The notes under the pieces: model-generated
The model's database searches: none
What the model was told of the DNA's origin: nothing
The model's input: the letters and a program-made list of their open reading frames with translations, nothing else
Program-made: the position numbers and the translations under genes
Part shown: in pieces, positions 26,638 to 35,104 of the stretch
Position numbering within the stretch: position 1 is the first letter of the stretch
Layout of the letters: every line of letters starts with the position of its first letter
From: Desulfobotulus pelophilus
GTDB taxonomy: Bacteria > Desulfobacterota > Desulfobacteria > Desulfobacterales > ASO4-4
Length of the DNA: 64,000 bases
NCBI RefSeq assembly: GCF_026155325.1
Contig: NZ_JAPFPW010000007.1
Span: 62,001 to 126,000, forward strand
Direction: 5' to 3'

Positions 26638-27863
26638 TTCATATGCCAGCGGCGGAAAGCTTTATTGAGGTGGACCATCATCAGATCTTCAAACATAAAG
26701 AAGGGGCCGGAGGAGATACCTTTTTGTCCCAGAAAAATGAAAATGACGGCAGGGTGATCACCGTCCTTTCAGACGGCCTGGGATCGGGTATCAAAGCCGG
26801 TGTGCTCTCCACCCTTACGGCTACCATGGCGCTCAAATTTGTGGCTTCCAATATCCCCATCAAACGTGCCGCCAGAACCATCATGAATACCCTCCCCGTA
26901 TGCAGACTGCGGGAAATCAGCTATGCCACATTCACCATTGTGGATATTGAACCGGGTCTGCAGGTGAGGATCATTGAATTTGATAATCCGGGCTATTTTC
27001 TTATCCGTGACAGACAGCTCTTCACACCGGAAAAGCACAGCAGCATCATAGAAAGAAAAAATAAAAAAACGGCACCGCCTCACAATGCCACCATGTACTA
27101 TTCCAGCTACCATGCCCTTCCCGGCGACAGACTGGTCTTTTTCTCCGACGGCGTCACACAATCCGGCATGGGAAGCCAGGGCTTTCCCTTTGGCTGGGGC
27201 GAGGAAAGGGTCAGGGATTTCATACTGGATAAAATCCGTACGGCTCCTTCCATCAGCGCAAGGGAACTGGCCCGTTCCATTGTGCAACGGGCACTCTTCC
27301 ATGACCAGTACAAAGCTAAAGACGATATCACCTGCGGCGTCATTTACATTCGCAGCCCAAGGGATCTGCTGATTGTCACCGGTCCTCCCATGAATCCGGA
27401 CCATGACAGCGAAATGGTCCGGCAGTTCACATCCTTTAAAGGCTCCCGAATCATTGCAGGCGGTACCACTGCGGGCATCATATCCCGCCACACCGAAAGA
27501 CCCTGCCGGACCGACCTGAAGAATCTGGATCCTGTTATTCCGCCGGCGTCGGAAATGGAGGGAGCGGATCTGGTTACGGAAGGCATTATTACCCTCGGCA
27601 GGGTTGCGGAAATTCTGGAACAGAAGACCAACATCGTCACCGGAACCATTGCTTCCGGCATCCGGCAGAATGCCGCCGATAAAATCATCGATATGGTCAT
27701 CAACCACGACCGCATCGTTTTTCTGGTGGGTACCAAAATCAACGAAGCGCACCAGGATCCCAACATGCCCGTAGGCCTGGAAATCCGCCGGAATATCGTA
27801 AAAAAAATACAGGGGCTTCTCGTGGATCATTATCTTAAGGAGGTCAGCATCCATTATCTCTGA
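26634..27863 (+). CDS. PP2C/SpoIIE-family phosphatase paired with HydS
   Basis: 409 residues. The N-terminal half is a SpoIIE-like PP2C domain (VITVLSDGLGSGIKAGVLST, LREISYATFTIVDIE, DRLVFFSDGVTQSGMG, AKDDITCGVIYI). Residues about 245-409 form a second domain with an RIIAGGTTAGIISRH segment that I do not recognise. The ATG overlaps the HydS stop. Group C sensory [FeFe]-hydrogenases are typically followed by such a phosphatase, so redox or H2 state read by HydS is probably passed to a phosphoprotein target. The target is not in the operon. Confidence 0.88.
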   Translation: MIHMPAAESFIEVDHHQIFKHKEGAGGDTFLSQKNENDGRVITVLSDGLGSGIKAGVLSTLTATMALKFVASNIPIKRAARTIMNTLPVCRLREISYATFTIVDIEPGLQVRIIEFDNPGYFLIRDRQLFTPEKHSSIIERKNKKTAPPHNATMYYSSYHALPGDRLVFFSDGVTQSGMGSQGFPFGWGEERVRDFILDKIRTAPSISARELARSIVQRALFHDQYKAKDDITCGVIYIRSPRDLLIVTGPPMNPDHDSEMVRQFTSFKGSRIIAGGTTAGIISRHTERPCRTDLKNLDPVIPPASEMEGADLVTEGIITLGRVAEILEQKTNIVTGTIASGIRQNAADKIIDMVINHDRIVFLVGTKINEAHQDPNMPVGLEIRRNIVKKIQGLLVDHYLKEVSIHYL

Positions 27864-27876
27864 TGGCAGGACCGGA

Positions 27877-28734
27877 TCAGAATCCGTGGTCCTGACGGAT
27901 TCTCACAAAGGAGGCGAACTTAGGTATGCCGGAATCATAGCGTCCGTAATACTGAAAGGTGATCACACTTCCCACGGGAGGAGGCTGCTCCCTGTTCTGA
28001 TCCGTAAAACCGCTACCAATGCGAAACTCCTTCCCGCTTTCCAACTCCCTGACAAAAAGGGAGCCCATTTTTCCGCTGTTACGACCCCGGCCCGGAACAT
28101 GGGCCAGTACCAGAGCTTCCCCGTCCTCGGAACTTTTCACCTTCAGAATCTGTGCACTGCGCCCTTTCTCATACAGGGCATCCGGATCCCGTACAATAAG
28201 GCCCTCCCCCCCCATTCCTTCAATAAAAGCAAGCTCCTCTGCCAGATGCCGGGTATCCTTAACGGGTTTCTGGTCAATCACAAAGGCCGAGTCCGACGGA
28301 TTCTCCGTAAACCAGGCCACCGCTTTGCCAATGCGGATACGGAAAGGCTCTGGATCTCCGGGCAAATCAAAAATACCCATACGGATATCCTTCCACCCCT
28401 CATGGGGATACTGTTTCATAACCATGGAAGCTGTTTTCTCAAAACTCTGCCGACCGGCCCACAACTCCCCTTCCACAGCAAAGGGAGGCAGACCGGCCAC
28501 AAAAAACTCCGGCGGATGAAAGGGGGTACCGTTGCGGCTCCACAGATTTCTGCCATCCCAGTACGCACGGATACCATCCAGTTTTTCACTCATCCACCAG
28601 CCGTCAACTACGGCTCCTTCCGTATAGACATGGGGCCGCATGGGCTCGTGATCCATGGCGCAAAGAATCACTGGAGGAAAAAACAACATACACAAAAAAA
28701 TGAACAGCCTCCGGCAGCACCCGAACCCTGCCAT
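27877..28734 (-). CDS. ligE: Secreted ATP-dependent DNA ligase (LigE type)
   Basis: 285 residues. A signal peptide (RRLFIFLCMLFFPPVILCA) precedes the ligase core. The adenylated lysine lies in WMSEKLDGIRAYWDG (motif I), followed by AVEGELWAGRQ (motif III), GGEGLIVRDPDALY (motif IV) and SAQILKVKS (motif V). A short OB domain ends the protein; there is no other accessory domain. Lig E enzymes are periplasmic or extracellular in several proteobacteria and have been linked to DNA uptake or biofilm DNA. The ATG directly abuts the cydD stop, so it is the last gene of the CpxRA-CydD operon. Confidence 0.88.
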   Translation of the reverse strand: MAGFGCCRRLFIFLCMLFFPPVILCAMDHEPMRPHVYTEGAVVDGWWMSEKLDGIRAYWDGRNLWSRNGTPFHPPEFFVAGLPPFAVEGELWAGRQSFEKTASMVMKQYPHEGWKDIRMGIFDLPGDPEPFRIRIGKAVAWFTENPSDSAFVIDQKPVKDTRHLAEELAFIEGMGGEGLIVRDPDALYEKGRSAQILKVKSSEDGEALVLAHVPGRGRNSGKMGSLFVRELESGKEFRIGSGFTDQNREQPPPVGSVITFQYYGRYDSGIPKFASFVRIRQDHGF

Positions 28735-30471
28735 TTATCCTCCCCTCATTATCTCCATGGAATCTGTCACAGGTCCTGCAATCCGCCCTCCATCAACAAG
28801 AAAAAGGTCATCCAACCATTCCAGCCCCTCCAGGTGATGGGTGGCAAGGATAAGGGTTTTGCCCTCACTTACTTTTCCCAGCTGCCGACGCACGGACCTC
28901 GCCGTTTCCGGATCCAGATGGGCTCCCGGCTCATCCAGAATCCACAGCCAGGAATCCTGGAGAAGGGCTCTTGCCAGCGCAAGCCGCTGGAGCTGCCCGC
29001 CGGAAAAACCGCGGCCGCCTTCCCCCATGGGACTGTTCAGCCCCTGAGGCAGGGCCTTCATGAAATCCAGAGCCCCGGCTTTCTGCAAAATCCGCCAGAT
29101 TTCCGTATCAGAAGCGTCCGGGCAGCCAAGACGTACATTTTCACCCACACTGCCGGAAAACCACTCCGGACTCTGGCCCAGCCAGACTATCTGCCTCCGA
29201 TACCGTTCCGTATCCAGGCCATCCAGCGGCATGCCGTTTACAAGAATACGGCCTTCTGAAGGCCGGTCAAAGGCCAACAGAAGCTGCAGAAGGCTGCTCT
29301 TCCCTGCGCCACTGGGACCCACCAGCCCCACCCTTCTGCCCGATCCGATGAACATACTTACATCCTTGAGCACCGCATCCCGTTCATCAGGCTGCCAGAC
29401 TACCTTTTCCAGAGTGATGGTTGGAGGGCCTTCGGCCTCCCAAACAAAACGACCGCCGCCAGAAGAATCCCTGAACGTTTCCGCAAGGGGCCGCAGGGCA
29501 GAGGCCGCCGCCATGGCCTGGGCTTTTGCATGATAGTCAGCACCGAAACGGCGTAAAGCCATGTAGTATTCGGGTATCAGCAGAAGAATAAAAAGGCCGG
29601 CGTAAAGGGAAACGGGTACCGTACCTCTGGCCCATGGCACATGACCCAGCAGTCCCATCCCCAGATAAACGGCTGTCAGGGCAATGGACAAAGAAGCAAA
29701 GAGTTCCAGAACGGCTGAAGAGAGGAAGGCCAGCCGCAGTACGGAAAGGGTTCGCTCTCTGTAGGCACCGGCAGCCAGTGCCAGTTTTTCACGGGCTGGA
29801 TCCACCGCATTGAGCTGGCGCAGTACGGTCAGTCCACGGAGAATATCCCTCATGCGACCAGCCAGAAGGGACAGTGCCTCCAGCTGCTGCCTGCCTGCCC
29901 GTGCTGCCTCATTGCCAACCAGCATCATGAAAAATGGAATCAGGGGCGCTGTCACCATGAGAAGCAGGGCCACAAGCCGACTATGTGGCCATACCGCAAG
30001 AACAATGACAACAGGGGTTACCACAGCCAGAATCTTCTGTGGCAAATAGCGAACAATATAATCATCCATGGCATCCACCTGCTCCAGTACCATGGCCGAA
30101 AGTACACCGTCTCCGCCCATACGGCTTCTCAGAGGACCGGCGTCGGCAATCCGGTCCAGCAGCTCCATACGGAGTCGATGCCGCAGCACAAGGCCGGCCC
30201 GCAAGCCCCAGAAATCCTTTGCTGCAAGAAAAAAAGGCCTGCAAAAAAAACAGAGCCCGAGAAGCCAGAAGCTCTGCATGGAAAAAACCTTTTTCAAGGC
30301 CAGTCCCACCAGGAGGTCTGCCAGAAAAAAGCACTGAAAAACCATAACTACAGCGGCCATACTGCCTGAGAAGGCAGACAGGAGAAGAAGGCCCCGCACC
30401 CGTTTTACCTGATCCTGCAACCAGAATGCTGCTTGCTTTTCTCCTGCAGCCCTATCCTTTTCTTCCCCCAC
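28735..30471 (-). CDS. cydD: CydD subunit of the CydDC thiol/heme ABC exporter
   Basis: 578 residues: exporter membrane domain with CydD hallmarks (DFWGLRAGLVLRHRLRMELL, DAMDDYIVRYLPQKILAVVT, APLIPFFMMLVGNEAARAGR). The ATPase domain has Walker A GPSGAGKSSLLQLLL, signature FSGGQLQRLALARALL and Walker B LWILDEPGAHLD. It works as a heterodimer with CydC, whose gene lies at 18.0-19.8 kb, an unusual separation. cydD begins 4 bp after a CpxA-like kinase gene and ends against ligE, so it appears to be expressed with envelope-stress signalling. Confidence 0.92.
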   Translation of the reverse strand: MGEEKDRAAGEKQAAFWLQDQVKRVRGLLLLSAFSGSMAAVVMVFQCFFLADLLVGLALKKVFSMQSFWLLGLCFFCRPFFLAAKDFWGLRAGLVLRHRLRMELLDRIADAGPLRSRMGGDGVLSAMVLEQVDAMDDYIVRYLPQKILAVVTPVVIVLAVWPHSRLVALLLMVTAPLIPFFMMLVGNEAARAGRQQLEALSLLAGRMRDILRGLTVLRQLNAVDPAREKLALAAGAYRERTLSVLRLAFLSSAVLELFASLSIALTAVYLGMGLLGHVPWARGTVPVSLYAGLFILLLIPEYYMALRRFGADYHAKAQAMAAASALRPLAETFRDSSGGGRFVWEAEGPPTITLEKVVWQPDERDAVLKDVSMFIGSGRRVGLVGPSGAGKSSLLQLLLAFDRPSEGRILVNGMPLDGLDTERYRRQIVWLGQSPEWFSGSVGENVRLGCPDASDTEIWRILQKAGALDFMKALPQGLNSPMGEGGRGFSGGQLQRLALARALLQDSWLWILDEPGAHLDPETARSVRRQLGKVSEGKTLILATHHLEGLEWLDDLFLVDGGRIAGPVTDSMEIMRGG

Positions 30472-30475
30472 AGCC

Positions 30476-31864
30476 CTATTCCTTTACCGTAACAGGCAGC
30501 CGGATCACCACACAGAAACCATTATCCATATTATAGGCTCCAACGGAGCCGCCATGACGCCGCAGGGCCTGTCCCGTGATGGCAAGACCAAGACCCACGC
30601 CGCCGGTTCGCCTGTCCCTGTCATCGTGAACCCTGTAAAAGGGCTCAAACAGTCTCGGGATTTCCTCGTCGGGAACTCCCGGTCCGGGATCCGTCACACG
30701 GAGCACCGCTTCCCTTCCCTCAAGGGTAAGGGAAACCCGAACCTCACCTTCTTCCGGCGTATAGCGCAGGGCATTGCGCACCACATTCTCCACCGCCCTG
30801 TGCAGAAGAGTGGACGATCCTTCCATAACCAGCCCTTCCTCTCCGGAAAAAATCACAGAGCGGTTCTGCCCCTGGGCCTCAAAATCCGCATCCGCTACCA
30901 CATCCATAACCAGCTTGGAAAAATCCAGGCTGGCACAGACCACTCCTCCACCGTCTCCGGAACTCAAGCGGGCAAGGGTCAGAATTTCTCCGATCATGGT
31001 ATTGAGCCGCTCCATCTCCATTTCCATACGAACCAGCGCACCCGGATCACCGCCCCCTTTTCGTGCCAGTTCCAAGGCAACGGCCATTCGCGCAAGGGGA
31101 GACCGCAACTCATGGGAAATGTCCCTCAACAGCCTGTCCCTTGCATCCAGCAGATCGGCCATACGGCCGGTCATGGTATCAAAATCTCTGGCTAGCAACC
31201 CCAGTTCATCCTGCCTTTTTCCCATATAAGGAGCCACTCGAACGGAAAGATTCCCTTCTGCCACAGTGCGGGTGGCAGAACGGAGCCTTGCTATGGGACC
31301 GGTGATATGCCGGGCAATGGCCCAGCAAAGAATAACGGCCAGAAGTATGGAGCTCCAGAAGCGGATACCCAGATCCTTGGGGAAACGAAAAATAGGACGT
31401 TCCGCATGGTGAGGCATGGGCAACAGGCCCGTCATCAGCCAGGATTCTCCTCCATGAAAAAAGGGAGCCACCACAATGATCTCCCTTTCCATAAACCGCA
31501 CTCCGCCCTCTGCTCTGTCCGAAAACAAGGCCAGCACCTCCTGCACCGGCTCGGGAAGGGAATCCCCGGATACGGTTTGAAGATCGGGATAAAGAAGCCA
31601 GGTTCTTGTCCGCATTTTTTCTAAAAAACGCTTCCTGTAATCCAGATAGCCCTCCAGGCCCTCATCCCGCAACACGGCAACGGCACCATACCCATAGAGC
31701 TCCACGGTCTGCCGGAACATCTCCTGACGCTCATGGCGCACCCGCTGCCTGTGTTCTCCCCACGGGCCCTTGGAAGCCGTGAAAGCCAGCATAACGGAAA
31801 GGGCCATGCTGGCAAGTGTGAAACCCAGAAATCCAAAAAACAGTTTAAAAAACAGTCTGTGCAT
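30476..31864 (-). CDS. cpxA: CpxA-like sensor histidine kinase
   Basis: About 462 residues from the ATG at 31864 (GGGGA upstream); the frame runs longer. Two membrane helices (about 3-25 and 165-190) enclose a periplasmic sensor domain of about 140 residues. HAMP (ITGPIARLRSATRTVAEGNL), HisKA (LLRDISHELRSPLARMAVAL, phospho-His) and HATPase (AVENVVRNALRYTPEEG; VTDPGPGVPDEEIPRLF; GVGLGLAITGQALRRH) follow. Closest in layout to CpxA. It starts 34 bp after the regulator gene and is followed by cydD. The periplasmic signal is presumably misfolded or redox-stressed protein, by analogy. Confidence 0.88.
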   Translation of the reverse strand: MHRLFFKLFFGFLGFTLASMALSVMLAFTASKGPWGEHRQRVRHERQEMFRQTVELYGYGAVAVLRDEGLEGYLDYRKRFLEKMRTRTWLLYPDLQTVSGDSLPEPVQEVLALFSDRAEGGVRFMEREIIVVAPFFHGGESWLMTGLLPMPHHAERPIFRFPKDLGIRFWSSILLAVILCWAIARHITGPIARLRSATRTVAEGNLSVRVAPYMGKRQDELGLLARDFDTMTGRMADLLDARDRLLRDISHELRSPLARMAVALELARKGGGDPGALVRMEMEMERLNTMIGEILTLARLSSGDGGGVVCASLDFSKLVMDVVADADFEAQGQNRSVIFSGEEGLVMEGSSTLLHRAVENVVRNALRYTPEEGEVRVSLTLEGREAVLRVTDPGPGVPDEEIPRLFEPFYRVHDDRDRRTGGVGLGLAITGQALRRHGGSVGAYNMDNGFCVVIRLPVTVKE

Positions 31865-31898
31865 CAACAGTCCCCGGTTATGGTAAAGTCGCCCCTGT

Positions 31899-32606
31899 CT
31901 ACTCCCCACCTGTGAACGCATAGAGATACCCAACCCCCCTTATGGCACGGATCCGCTCCACACCATCCGGCCGTGACCCAAGCTTACGGCGCAGACTGCT
32001 CACATGCACATCCACACTGCGGTCATAGGGGCCGAGGGGCCTGCCCAAAACCTCGGTAGAAAGGCGTTCCCGGCTTATGGTTTCTCCCGCATGGGCCAGA
32101 AAAAGTGCCAGCAGATCAAACTCCACCATGGTGAGTGTCACAACCTCACCGCCCCTCAATGCCCGTCTGCTGCCCGGATACATCCTCACATCTCCCATCT
32201 CCACCGGCCGTGTCTCCTCAGGCAGACCAGCACCCTCCCCATCACGGCCGCTTCGGCGCAATACAGCCCGTATCCTTGCCACAAGTTCCCTGGGATTAAA
32301 GGGTTTACTCAGATAGTCATCTGCACCGATTTCAAGCCCCACAATCCGGTCCACATCCTCACCTTTGGCCGTGAGCATGATAACCGGCAAAGAACTCCTG
32401 GACCTCAGCTTTCTCAGTACCTCCAGCCCGCCCATACCCGGCATCATCACATCGAGCACCACAAGATCCGCCACTCCGGCAAGGGCCCTCTCCAAACCAT
32501 CAGCCCCGTCATGCACACCTTCCACCTCAAAACCCTCGGGTTCGAGATATTCCGCCAGAAGGGCGGTCAGCTCCCTGTCATCATCAATTACCAGAATATG
32601 CAGCAT
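31899..32606 (-). CDS. cpxR: CpxR-like OmpR-family response regulator
   Basis: 235 residues. Receiver: VIDDDRELTALLAEYL, phospho-Asp in LVVLDVMMPGMGG, Lys in LSKPFNPREL. The winged-helix output domain contains LSTEVLGRPLGPYDRSVDVH followed by VSSLRRKLG, close to the DNA-binding domain of E. coli CpxR. AGGAGG precedes the ATG. A perfect CpxR box lies 50 bp upstream, between this gene and the divergent CpxP-like gene, which supports autoregulation and control of both units. Confidence 0.92.
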   Translation of the reverse strand: MLHILVIDDDRELTALLAEYLEPEGFEVEGVHDGADGLERALAGVADLVVLDVMMPGMGGLEVLRKLRSRSSLPVIMLTAKGEDVDRIVGLEIGADDYLSKPFNPRELVARIRAVLRRSGRDGEGAGLPEETRPVEMGDVRMYPGSRRALRGGEVVTLTMVEFDLLALFLAHAGETISRERLSTEVLGRPLGPYDRSVDVHVSSLRRKLGSRPDGVERIRAIRGVGYLYAFTGGE

Positions 32607-32655
32607 CGGGACCTCCTTTTTTCAATATCATGCCAGAGGTGCCGGCTAACGGAGC

Positions 32656-32670
32656 GTAAAAAATTGTAAA
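32656..32670. promoter_or_regulatory. CpxR box GTAAA-N5-GTAAA
   Basis: GTAAA (32656-32660), five bases, GTAAA (32666-32670) is an exact match to the E. coli CpxR consensus, in the cpxR/cpxP divergent region. Two further half-sites in the opposite orientation (TTTAC at 32688-32692 and 32708-32712) are 20 bp apart, two helical turns. Confidence 0.75.
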
Positions 32671-32789
32671 GATAGAACGACACCAGATTTACCAGTCTTC
32701 ACCCCGCTTTACGAAAGAAAAGGCTATTCTTTTTCATGCTTCGGGATCCACCGTTTTTCCCGACCCACTTCATGCACAAGGAGGTTGTC

Positions 32790-33215
32790 ATGTATCAGAA
32801 AAAACAGAATTTCATGCGTGGGTTTTTCTTTCTTTTCATGATCTTTTTTTTATCCCTTCCCGCCTTTGCCCAGCCGGGAAGGGAGTTTCAGCACCCCAGA
32901 GATTCGGAACAAAATGTCAGCTTGCTCGAAAAAAAACTGGGACTGGAACCATGGCAGAAAGAAGCCCTGCAGCCTCTTCTGCAAGAAATGATGGAAAAGC
33001 GCCATCATCAATGGCAGAAACTGCATGAAACCATGAAAACAGAAATGCAGGCTCTGGATGCGGAAGAGGATGCCAGACTGCAAAAAATTCTCCGGCCGGA
33101 ACAACTGGCCTCTTTCCGCAAGCACAGGGAAGAAAGACAGCAAAAAGTCATGGGGCGTCATGAAAACCGAAAACCAATGCATCCAGGTACCCGGAACATA
33201 CCCATGTCTGATTAA
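32790..33215 (+). CDS. CpxP/Spy-family periplasmic stress protein
   Basis: About 141 residues from the ATG at 32790 (AAGGAGG upstream). Signal peptide (FFFLFMIFFLSLPAFAQP), then a helical, charged body with LTXXQ-like motifs (LEPWQKEALQPLLQEM and LRPEQLASFRKHREERQ). Histidines cluster at KRHHQWQKLHE. CpxP and Spy are periplasmic chaperones that restrain CpxA or protect proteins. Its divergent placement from cpxRA, with a CpxR box between, is the same arrangement as in enterobacteria. Confidence 0.85.
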   Translation: MYQKKQNFMRGFFFLFMIFFLSLPAFAQPGREFQHPRDSEQNVSLLEKKLGLEPWQKEALQPLLQEMMEKRHHQWQKLHETMKTEMQALDAEEDARLQKILRPEQLASFRKHREERQQKVMGRHENRKPMHPGTRNIPMSD

Positions 33216-33319
33216 GCAATAAAAGCGGGAAGCCCTGCAGCGGCTCACCTTTCTGCAGTCAGTTTGCGGGACAACTCTCACCTTCCTGCCCATGAACTGA
33301 CAAAGCTGCTCAGACACCA

Positions 33320-33357
33320 CCGGCCCAGGAGCTTCTAGAGCATCCGGGGCCGGTTTT
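33320..33357 (+). terminator. Terminator downstream of the CpxP/Spy-like gene
   Basis: CCGGCCC (33320-33326) and GGGGCCGG (33346-33353) pair around a 19-base loop, followed by TTTT. The stem is strong but the T run is short. Confidence 0.6.
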
Positions 33358-33434
33358 CACCCTCCGGCCAGACAGGTCGATCCCTTCCCGATGGCCCCCC
33401 TGCGATCCGATAAAAAAAGTTTCATTACATCAGA

Positions 33435-34010
33435 TCAGGATCTCGGCCCAAGAAAACGGCTCACATCCATACAGGATACACCCATGGCCGCAATATCACG
33501 TATATTGGCTGCGGCCACGTCCTCGCTTCGGGCCGACGTAGCATCCACGATGCTTATCACATCATAGCCAAGGGCAAGGGCATCAAAAATGGTGGTGCGG
33601 ATACATACCGGCCACTGGGTTCCGCAAACGACAAGACGCCGGATCCCCATACGCCGCAGAATAAAATCGAGCTCCGTCTGCATAAAGGCACTGAACCGGC
33701 GTTTGATAATAACAAATTCATCTTCAAGGGGTTTCAGCTCATCCACAATTTCGGCCCCTTTCGTACCGGGTACGGCAAAACCTGCTCCCTGCCTGAACAG
33801 TCCTTCCCGAATACCCTCCGCATCCACACCATCGGCCCTGTGATGACGGATCACATGAACGACGGGCAGACCTCTGCTCCGAAAAGCATCCAGAAGCTCC
33901 CGGATACGGGGAAGGGTTGCTGCCGCACCTTCTATGCATAAAGGGGCCTCCGGCAGCACAAAATCATTCTGCATATCAATGATCATCAGGGCAGATTGAT
34001 CCCATAACAT
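33435..34010 (-). CDS. Isochorismatase-family cysteine hydrolase
   Basis: About 191 residues from the ATG at 34010, chosen because GGAGG precedes it; a GTG at 34025 would overlap that site. It shows ALMIIDMQNDFVLPEAPLC (catalytic Asp), IIKRRFSAFMQTELDFILRR (catalytic Lys region) and LVVCGTQWPVCIRTTIFDAL with the nucleophilic Cys in VCIRTT. This is the isochorismatase/nicotinamidase fold. Substrate is not evident; an amidase on a small molecule is most likely. It is a single-gene unit. Confidence 0.85.
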   Translation of the reverse strand: MLWDQSALMIIDMQNDFVLPEAPLCIEGAAATLPRIRELLDAFRSRGLPVVHVIRHHRADGVDAEGIREGLFRQGAGFAVPGTKGAEIVDELKPLEDEFVIIKRRFSAFMQTELDFILRRMGIRRLVVCGTQWPVCIRTTIFDALALGYDVISIVDATSARSEDVAAANIRDIAAMGVSCMDVSRFLGPRS

Positions 34011-34119
34011 CGTCTTATCCTCCACTGGAAGGTTCCCTGCAGGGAGCTCCCCGCATACGGGAAAACATACAAATACAAACCATTATAATATCATATGACG
34101 GAACAGAACGGCTCGGCAG

Positions 34120-35016
34120 CTATTTGTCCTGTCTGGCCTTAACGGCAAAGCCCATATCCGGAATCACTTCCAGCACCAGTTTTTTCACATGGGGATAATA
34201 GGCTTCATACCGGTCCGTAAGGGTTATAAAATGGATGGAGTCATCGGATGCATTGGAAAGGGCGGGAGCCGGAGGGAGCACATTATCATAGATACGGGTT
34301 CCGGCGAGATCCGCATAATACCCGAAAGCTTCTTTATGGCGTCTGTACTGCTTTGTTCTTCTGTCCGCCTTGTTCAGAATAAAACCCAGAAGCTCAAAGG
34401 AGCGTTTTTCTCCCCGCCACTGACGGATATTTTCCATCATTTTTAATGTCAGGGGAATGGCATTGGTATTGATGCGGTTGGGCTCCAGAGGAATCATAAA
34501 ATAATCCGCCATAAAGGCTCCAATGAGGGAAAAACCGTTTCTTCGAGACAGGGCTGCCGGAAGATCCACAATAATAAAATCATACTCCTTTGCCAGGGAG
34601 CTTCGGAGCCAGGCAGCCATATCCAGGGAGTCTTCCAGAGAACCGGTCTCATCAAAGTGAAGAGCCTCTTCCGGATCTGCCACCATGGCATCCAGGTTTC
34701 CGAGACGCACCTTCTTTGTTCTGGATCGATTATCTTCTTTTCTTGTAACAATATAGTCTAGGATCTTTACCTTACGGCCCAGCCTTTTTTCTCTGATGGC
34801 ATGGGGCAGGGTTCTTCCCGTGGTGCGCAGCTCTGCAGAACGTTCCGGCCCTAAAATAGCATTGCAGCAGGACGCCTGCGGATCAAAATCAATAACCAGC
34901 ACCCGTGATTTTTTTTTCTGAATGGTGACCGATGAAAGAAAATCCGCGAAAAAAAGAGATAGAGTGGTTTTGCCCACTCCTCCTTTATTATTATAAAAAC
35001 AGATAATTCTAGCCAT
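34120..35016 (-). CDS. ParA/MinD-type ATPase
   Basis: 298 residues from the ATG at 35016. A deviant Walker A, FYNNKGGVGKTTLSLFFADF, Walker A' VLVIDFDPQASCCNAILG and Walker B FIIVDLPAALSRRNGFSLI are present, with QWRGEKRSFELLGFILNKAD later. This is the ParA/Soj group. No ParB gene or parS-like repeat lies beside it, so it is an orphan that may position something other than a chromosome. A PAS protein gene lies about 90 bp upstream on the same strand. Confidence 0.85.
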   Translation of the reverse strand: MARIICFYNNKGGVGKTTLSLFFADFLSSVTIQKKKSRVLVIDFDPQASCCNAILGPERSAELRTTGRTLPHAIREKRLGRKVKILDYIVTRKEDNRSRTKKVRLGNLDAMVADPEEALHFDETGSLEDSLDMAAWLRSSLAKEYDFIIVDLPAALSRRNGFSLIGAFMADYFMIPLEPNRINTNAIPLTLKMMENIRQWRGEKRSFELLGFILNKADRRTKQYRRHKEAFGYYADLAGTRIYDNVLPPAPALSNASDDSIHFITLTDRYEAYYPHVKKLVLEVIPDMGFAVKARQDK

Positions 35017-35104
35017 ACCCTGTTCGCTCCATTTCCTTTCGCCATACAACAGAACCTCTGCATTGTTCCCATAAACTCTGCCAGATTTTTTTTGAGAACA
35101 ACCC

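Noticed and set aside
26769-27854. Open frame antisense to the HydS-linked phosphatase (361 codons)
   Set aside because: The sense strand carries a recognised PP2C domain joined to HydS; the antisense product has no recognisable feature.
27886-29259. Open frame of 457 codons across ligE and cydD, opposite strand
   Set aside because: It crosses two identified genes on the other strand and has no ribosome site or domain.
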